A DNA stretch of 64,000 nt from Alphaproteobacteria bacterium AO1-B (lineage in GTDB: Bacteria; Pseudomonadota; Alphaproteobacteria; Rhizobiales; Stappiaceae): the NCBI GenBank assembly GCA_001890945.1, contig MLAX01000002.1:310001-374000 (forward strand). Direction: 5' to 3'. The first letter of the stretch is position 1, and each line of letters begins with the position of its first letter. The notes beneath the pieces were generated by a model, which saw only the letters and a program-made list of their open reading frames with translations, made no database searches and had not been told where the DNA came from. Shown here piece by piece: positions 61,753 through 64,000 of the stretch. Position numbers and translations under genes: made by a program.

Positions 61753-63081
61753 TTAGAGGCCGACTGCGTCGAGGTCTGCAGGTTTCTGCGGAACCCCTGC
61801 CACATAGGTTTCGACAACGGACCGGTCATCACCCAGGGTTTGCAAAACAAACAGCTCTTCGGACAACGTTTCAGCTGTTTCCATCCGTAAGGCCATTGGG
61901 CGTGTGGCTTTGGCGTTCAGAACAACAATGTCCGCGTCGGTACCAACGTCGAGCGAGCCGATCTTTTCAGAAAGCGACAGCGCCTTCGCATTACCAAGCG
62001 TTGCCCAGTAGAACGTTTCAAGCGGATGCAGGCGCTGGCGCTGCAATTGCAGGACCTTGTAGCCTTCATCCAGCGTGCGCAGCATGGAATAGCTGGTTCC
62101 GCCGCCAATGTCGGTCGCGATCGAGGCTTTTATGCCGGCTGCTTCTGTCCGTTTTTTGTCGAACAGACCGCTGCCCAGGTACAGATTGGAGGTCGGACAG
62201 AACACGGCGACAGAACCGGTTTCCTGCATCACGCCCAATTCCCGGTCATTCATGTGGATGCAATGGCCCAGTAGTGTTTTGGGCCCCAGAAGTCCGAAGT
62301 CTTCGTAGACACCCAAATAGTCTTGTGCGTCCGGGTAGAGCTCCTTCGTGAAGGCAATCTCGTTGTGGTTCTCATTGATGTGGGTCTGCAGATGGCAGTC
62401 CGGATACTCTCTCAGGAGCGTGCCGGCTGCTTCCAGCTGCTGGGGCGTCGAAGTGATCGCAAACCGCGGCGTGATGACGTAGTGGGCGCGACCTTTGCCG
62501 TGCCATTTCTCCAAAAGTGCCTTGCTGTCAGTGTAGGCGCTTTCGGCAGTGTCGCAGAGGGCTTCCGGCGCATTGCGGTCCATCATCGTCTTGCCGCCGA
62601 GCATCAGCATGCCCCGGCGGCCGGCCTCCTCGAAATACGCCTCGACCGAATTCGGATGACTGGAACAGTAGGCGACTGCCGTCGTCGTACCGTTTGCAAG
62701 CAAACAGTCGTAGAAGCCGTGTGCGATCCGGTCACCGTGTGTTTTGTCGGCGAATTTCTGTTCGGCCGGGAAGGTGTAGTCGTTCAACCAGTCCAGCAGC
62801 TGATCGGCCCAAGAGGCGATGACCTGCACTTGCGGAAAATGCAAATGCGTATCGATGAAACCGGGCATCAGCAAATACGGCCGGTGATCGATTTCCTCAA
62901 ATGGCTCTAAAGCTGCGGCTTTGACATCGGCATACGAACCGCGTGCCTTGATCACTCCATCGGAAATCAGGAGCGCGCCATCGTCTTCATAGGTATAGGC
63001 GGATGTGTCCTCAGGGCCGCCGGGCGCGGAGGTGAAGGTCAGCAGTCTGCCGCGCAGAAGTTTTGCCGTTGTGTCTGCCAA
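61753..63081 (-). CDS. guaD: Guanine deaminase
   Basis: 442 residues of the amidohydrolase superfamily; deaminates guanine to xanthine. Metal and active-site motifs: MPGFIDTHLHFPQ (HxH), LQTHINENHNE, LLGHCIHMNDRE and SIATDIGGGTSYSML (catalytic Asp). TTTAVAYCSSHP and GKTMMDRNAPEAL are guanine deaminase-type. TTG start at 63081 with AGGGA 9 nt upstream. Divergent from the agmatinase-like gene. Confidence 0.93.
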   Translation of the reverse strand: MADTTAKLLRGRLLTFTSAPGGPEDTSAYTYEDDGALLISDGVIKARGSYADVKAAALEPFEEIDHRPYLLMPGFIDTHLHFPQVQVIASWADQLLDWLNDYTFPAEQKFADKTHGDRIAHGFYDCLLANGTTTAVAYCSSHPNSVEAYFEEAGRRGMLMLGGKTMMDRNAPEALCDTAESAYTDSKALLEKWHGKGRAHYVITPRFAITSTPQQLEAAGTLLREYPDCHLQTHINENHNEIAFTKELYPDAQDYLGVYEDFGLLGPKTLLGHCIHMNDRELGVMQETGSVAVFCPTSNLYLGSGLFDKKRTEAAGIKASIATDIGGGTSYSMLRTLDEGYKVLQLQRQRLHPLETFYWATLGNAKALSLSEKIGSLDVGTDADIVVLNAKATRPMALRMETAETLSEELFVLQTLGDDRSVVETYVAGVPQKPADLDAVGL

Positions 63082-63334
63082 ATCTCTATGTCCCTGAAAT
63101 TATGCTGCCGGAGCCCGCTGTGCGAGGCAAGGCCTTTTAGACGCGATCCGGGAGGGCGGCAACGCGAGATACATTCAGAATTTCAAGAAAGACCTCCATG
63201 AGAGGGCCGCCCAAATGGCATTCTCACTTTGACGGTAAGTTGCAAATCTCTTCAGCGGCCGGGTCTGAATGAATGCTTGAGGTTGTCGATAGACTGCGGT
63301 TAAGTGCCTGCAGTTCTTTTGATAAAGGTGCCCC

Positions 63335-64000
63335 ATGGCTGTTGATTTGCCCCGTCAGACCGACAATGCGTTCCTTGGTGATTCTCTGAAAGGAGGGTCG
63401 CACGAGCCGACTTATGGCGGCGTCTTGTCGTTCATGCGCCGGCGGTACAGCCGCGATTTGACCGGGGTCGATCTGGCCGTCTGGGGGATTCCGTTTGACG
63501 CTTCCGTTTCAAATCGGCCTGGTGCTCGTTTCGGACCACAGGGCGTGCGCCGAGCATCGGCTATTTTTGATGGGGATCCGCAATACCCCTTCGAGTTTGA
63601 TCCGTTCGAAACACTGGCTTGTGTCGATTATGGGGATTGCGTTTTTGATTATGGCCACAACCGGGATATCCCAGGACACATTGAAGCACAGGCGCGAGAG
63701 ATCCTGCAGAGTGGCACGCATCTCTTTTCCATCGGAGGCGATCATTTCGTCACCTATCCCTTGTTGAAGGCGCATGTCGAAAAGCATGGACCTTTGGCCC
63801 TCGTTCAGTTCGACGCGCACCAGGACACTTGGGATGACAAGGGAGACCGGATCGATCATGGCACCTTTGTCGGCCGGGCGGTTCGAGAAGGTCTGATTGA
63901 CCCGGAAAAATCAATTCAGATTGGTATCCGGACGCACGCGCCGGAAACTTGCGGCCTCGAAATTCTTTACGGCGAAGAAGTGGAGCTGCTTGGGGTCAAC
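63335..64000 (+). CDS. speB: Agmatinase/ureohydrolase, 5' part (runs off the window)
   Basis: The first 222 codons of an arginase-family enzyme, open to the right edge. AVWGIPFDASVSNRPGARFGPQGVRRAS and the metal-binding LFSIGGDHFVTYP, VQFDAHQDTWDD (Mn ligands) are clear, but the last metal-binding DxD block is outside the window. Hydrolyses agmatine to putrescine and urea, or guanidinobutyrate; the exact substrate cannot be fixed. ATG 63335 has AAAGGTG upstream. Confidence 0.92.
   Translation, partial: MAVDLPRQTDNAFLGDSLKGGSHEPTYGGVLSFMRRRYSRDLTGVDLAVWGIPFDASVSNRPGARFGPQGVRRASAIFDGDPQYPFEFDPFETLACVDYGDCVFDYGHNRDIPGHIEAQAREILQSGTHLFSIGGDHFVTYPLLKAHVEKHGPLALVQFDAHQDTWDDKGDRIDHGTFVGRAVREGLIDPEKSIQIGIRTHAPETCGLEILYGEEVELLGVN

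Noticed and set aside
63495..63767. Frame overlapping the agmatinase gene in another phase
   Set aside because: The agmatinase frame begins at 63335 with metal-binding motifs, so the other frame is a shadow.

Overview
The window looks like chromosomal DNA from a GC-rich (by eye roughly 55-60%) marine-type alphaproteobacterium of the Hyphomicrobiales. A Stappiaceae/Roseibium (Labrenzia)-like host is my inference. It rests on the REP-like hairpins typical of alphaproteobacterial spacers, the rplM-rpsI pair, an adjacent TamA/TamB pair, class I fumarase, a DMGDH/GcvT-MttB-betaine:homocysteine methyltransferase cluster, and many LysR/MarR/TetR/MerR-controlled accessory operons. About 62 protein genes are supported. 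No rRNA, tRNA, CRISPR array, intact IS element or prophage was seen.

Layout. 0-7.7 kb: 3' part of a photolyase gene, a DUF971 protein, and a secreted hydrolase plus FMN-type protein divergent from a TetR regulator with three operator copies. Then come an L,D-transpeptidase, a DUF1989 protein, a 44-codon small gene, membrane proteins and a REP cluster. 7.8-13.7 kb: fumarase, a YceI-cytochrome b561-YceI operon, a glycerophosphodiesterase and an MFS carrier. 13.9-18.1 kb: a FecR-domain exported protein with eleven perfect 10-residue Asn/Gly repeats, followed by a CHASE2-PAS-GGDEF-EAL receptor. 18.1-26.7 kb: succinate-semialdehyde dehydrogenase, an XRE regulator and tamA-tamB. 26.9-35.3 kb: a one-carbon/methylated-amine neighbourhood (folD, an AGE-type epimerase, a GFA/CENP-V protein, an MttB-family methyltransferase, a DMGDH-GcvT fusion and betaine:homocysteine methyltransferase). 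35.3-42.4 kb: a secreted protein of unknown function, a VOC protein, two tandem periplasmic binding-protein paralogues, a ferric-reductase-like flavoprotein, a thioesterase and a diguanylate cyclase. 42.6-43.7 kb: rplM-rpsI with a clear promoter and terminator.

44.1-51.6 kb is a patchwork of regulators and carriers. A frameshifted 213-bp LysR remnant abuts a LuxR-GAF gene that looks truncated. This is followed by an MFS-DUF1185 pair with a possible leader peptide, then the intact LysR copy, a dinucleotide-binding oxidoreductase, an SDR lacking the usual YxxxK residues, and a hydrolase-MarR operon with two abutting operators. 52.0-54.5 kb carries a RimB-like protease, RimK and an AstE/AspA-like deacylase, likely acting on glutamate tails. 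54.5-60.1 kb has a LysR regulator divergent from an atypical SHMT-fold enzyme, a MATE carrier, and a MerR regulator facing an MFS gene across a 19-bp-spaced promoter. 60.1-64 kb has an HlyD-like protein with a small membrane partner, guanine deaminase, and an agmatinase that runs off the end.

The most coherent metabolic theme is demethylation of glycine betaine-type compounds feeding folate and methionine. The least explained items are the FecR-repeat/CHASE2 signalling pair, the LysR-duplication patchwork at 44.7-48 kb and the SHMT-like/MATE unit. All calls come from reading sequence and motifs; no database search was run.
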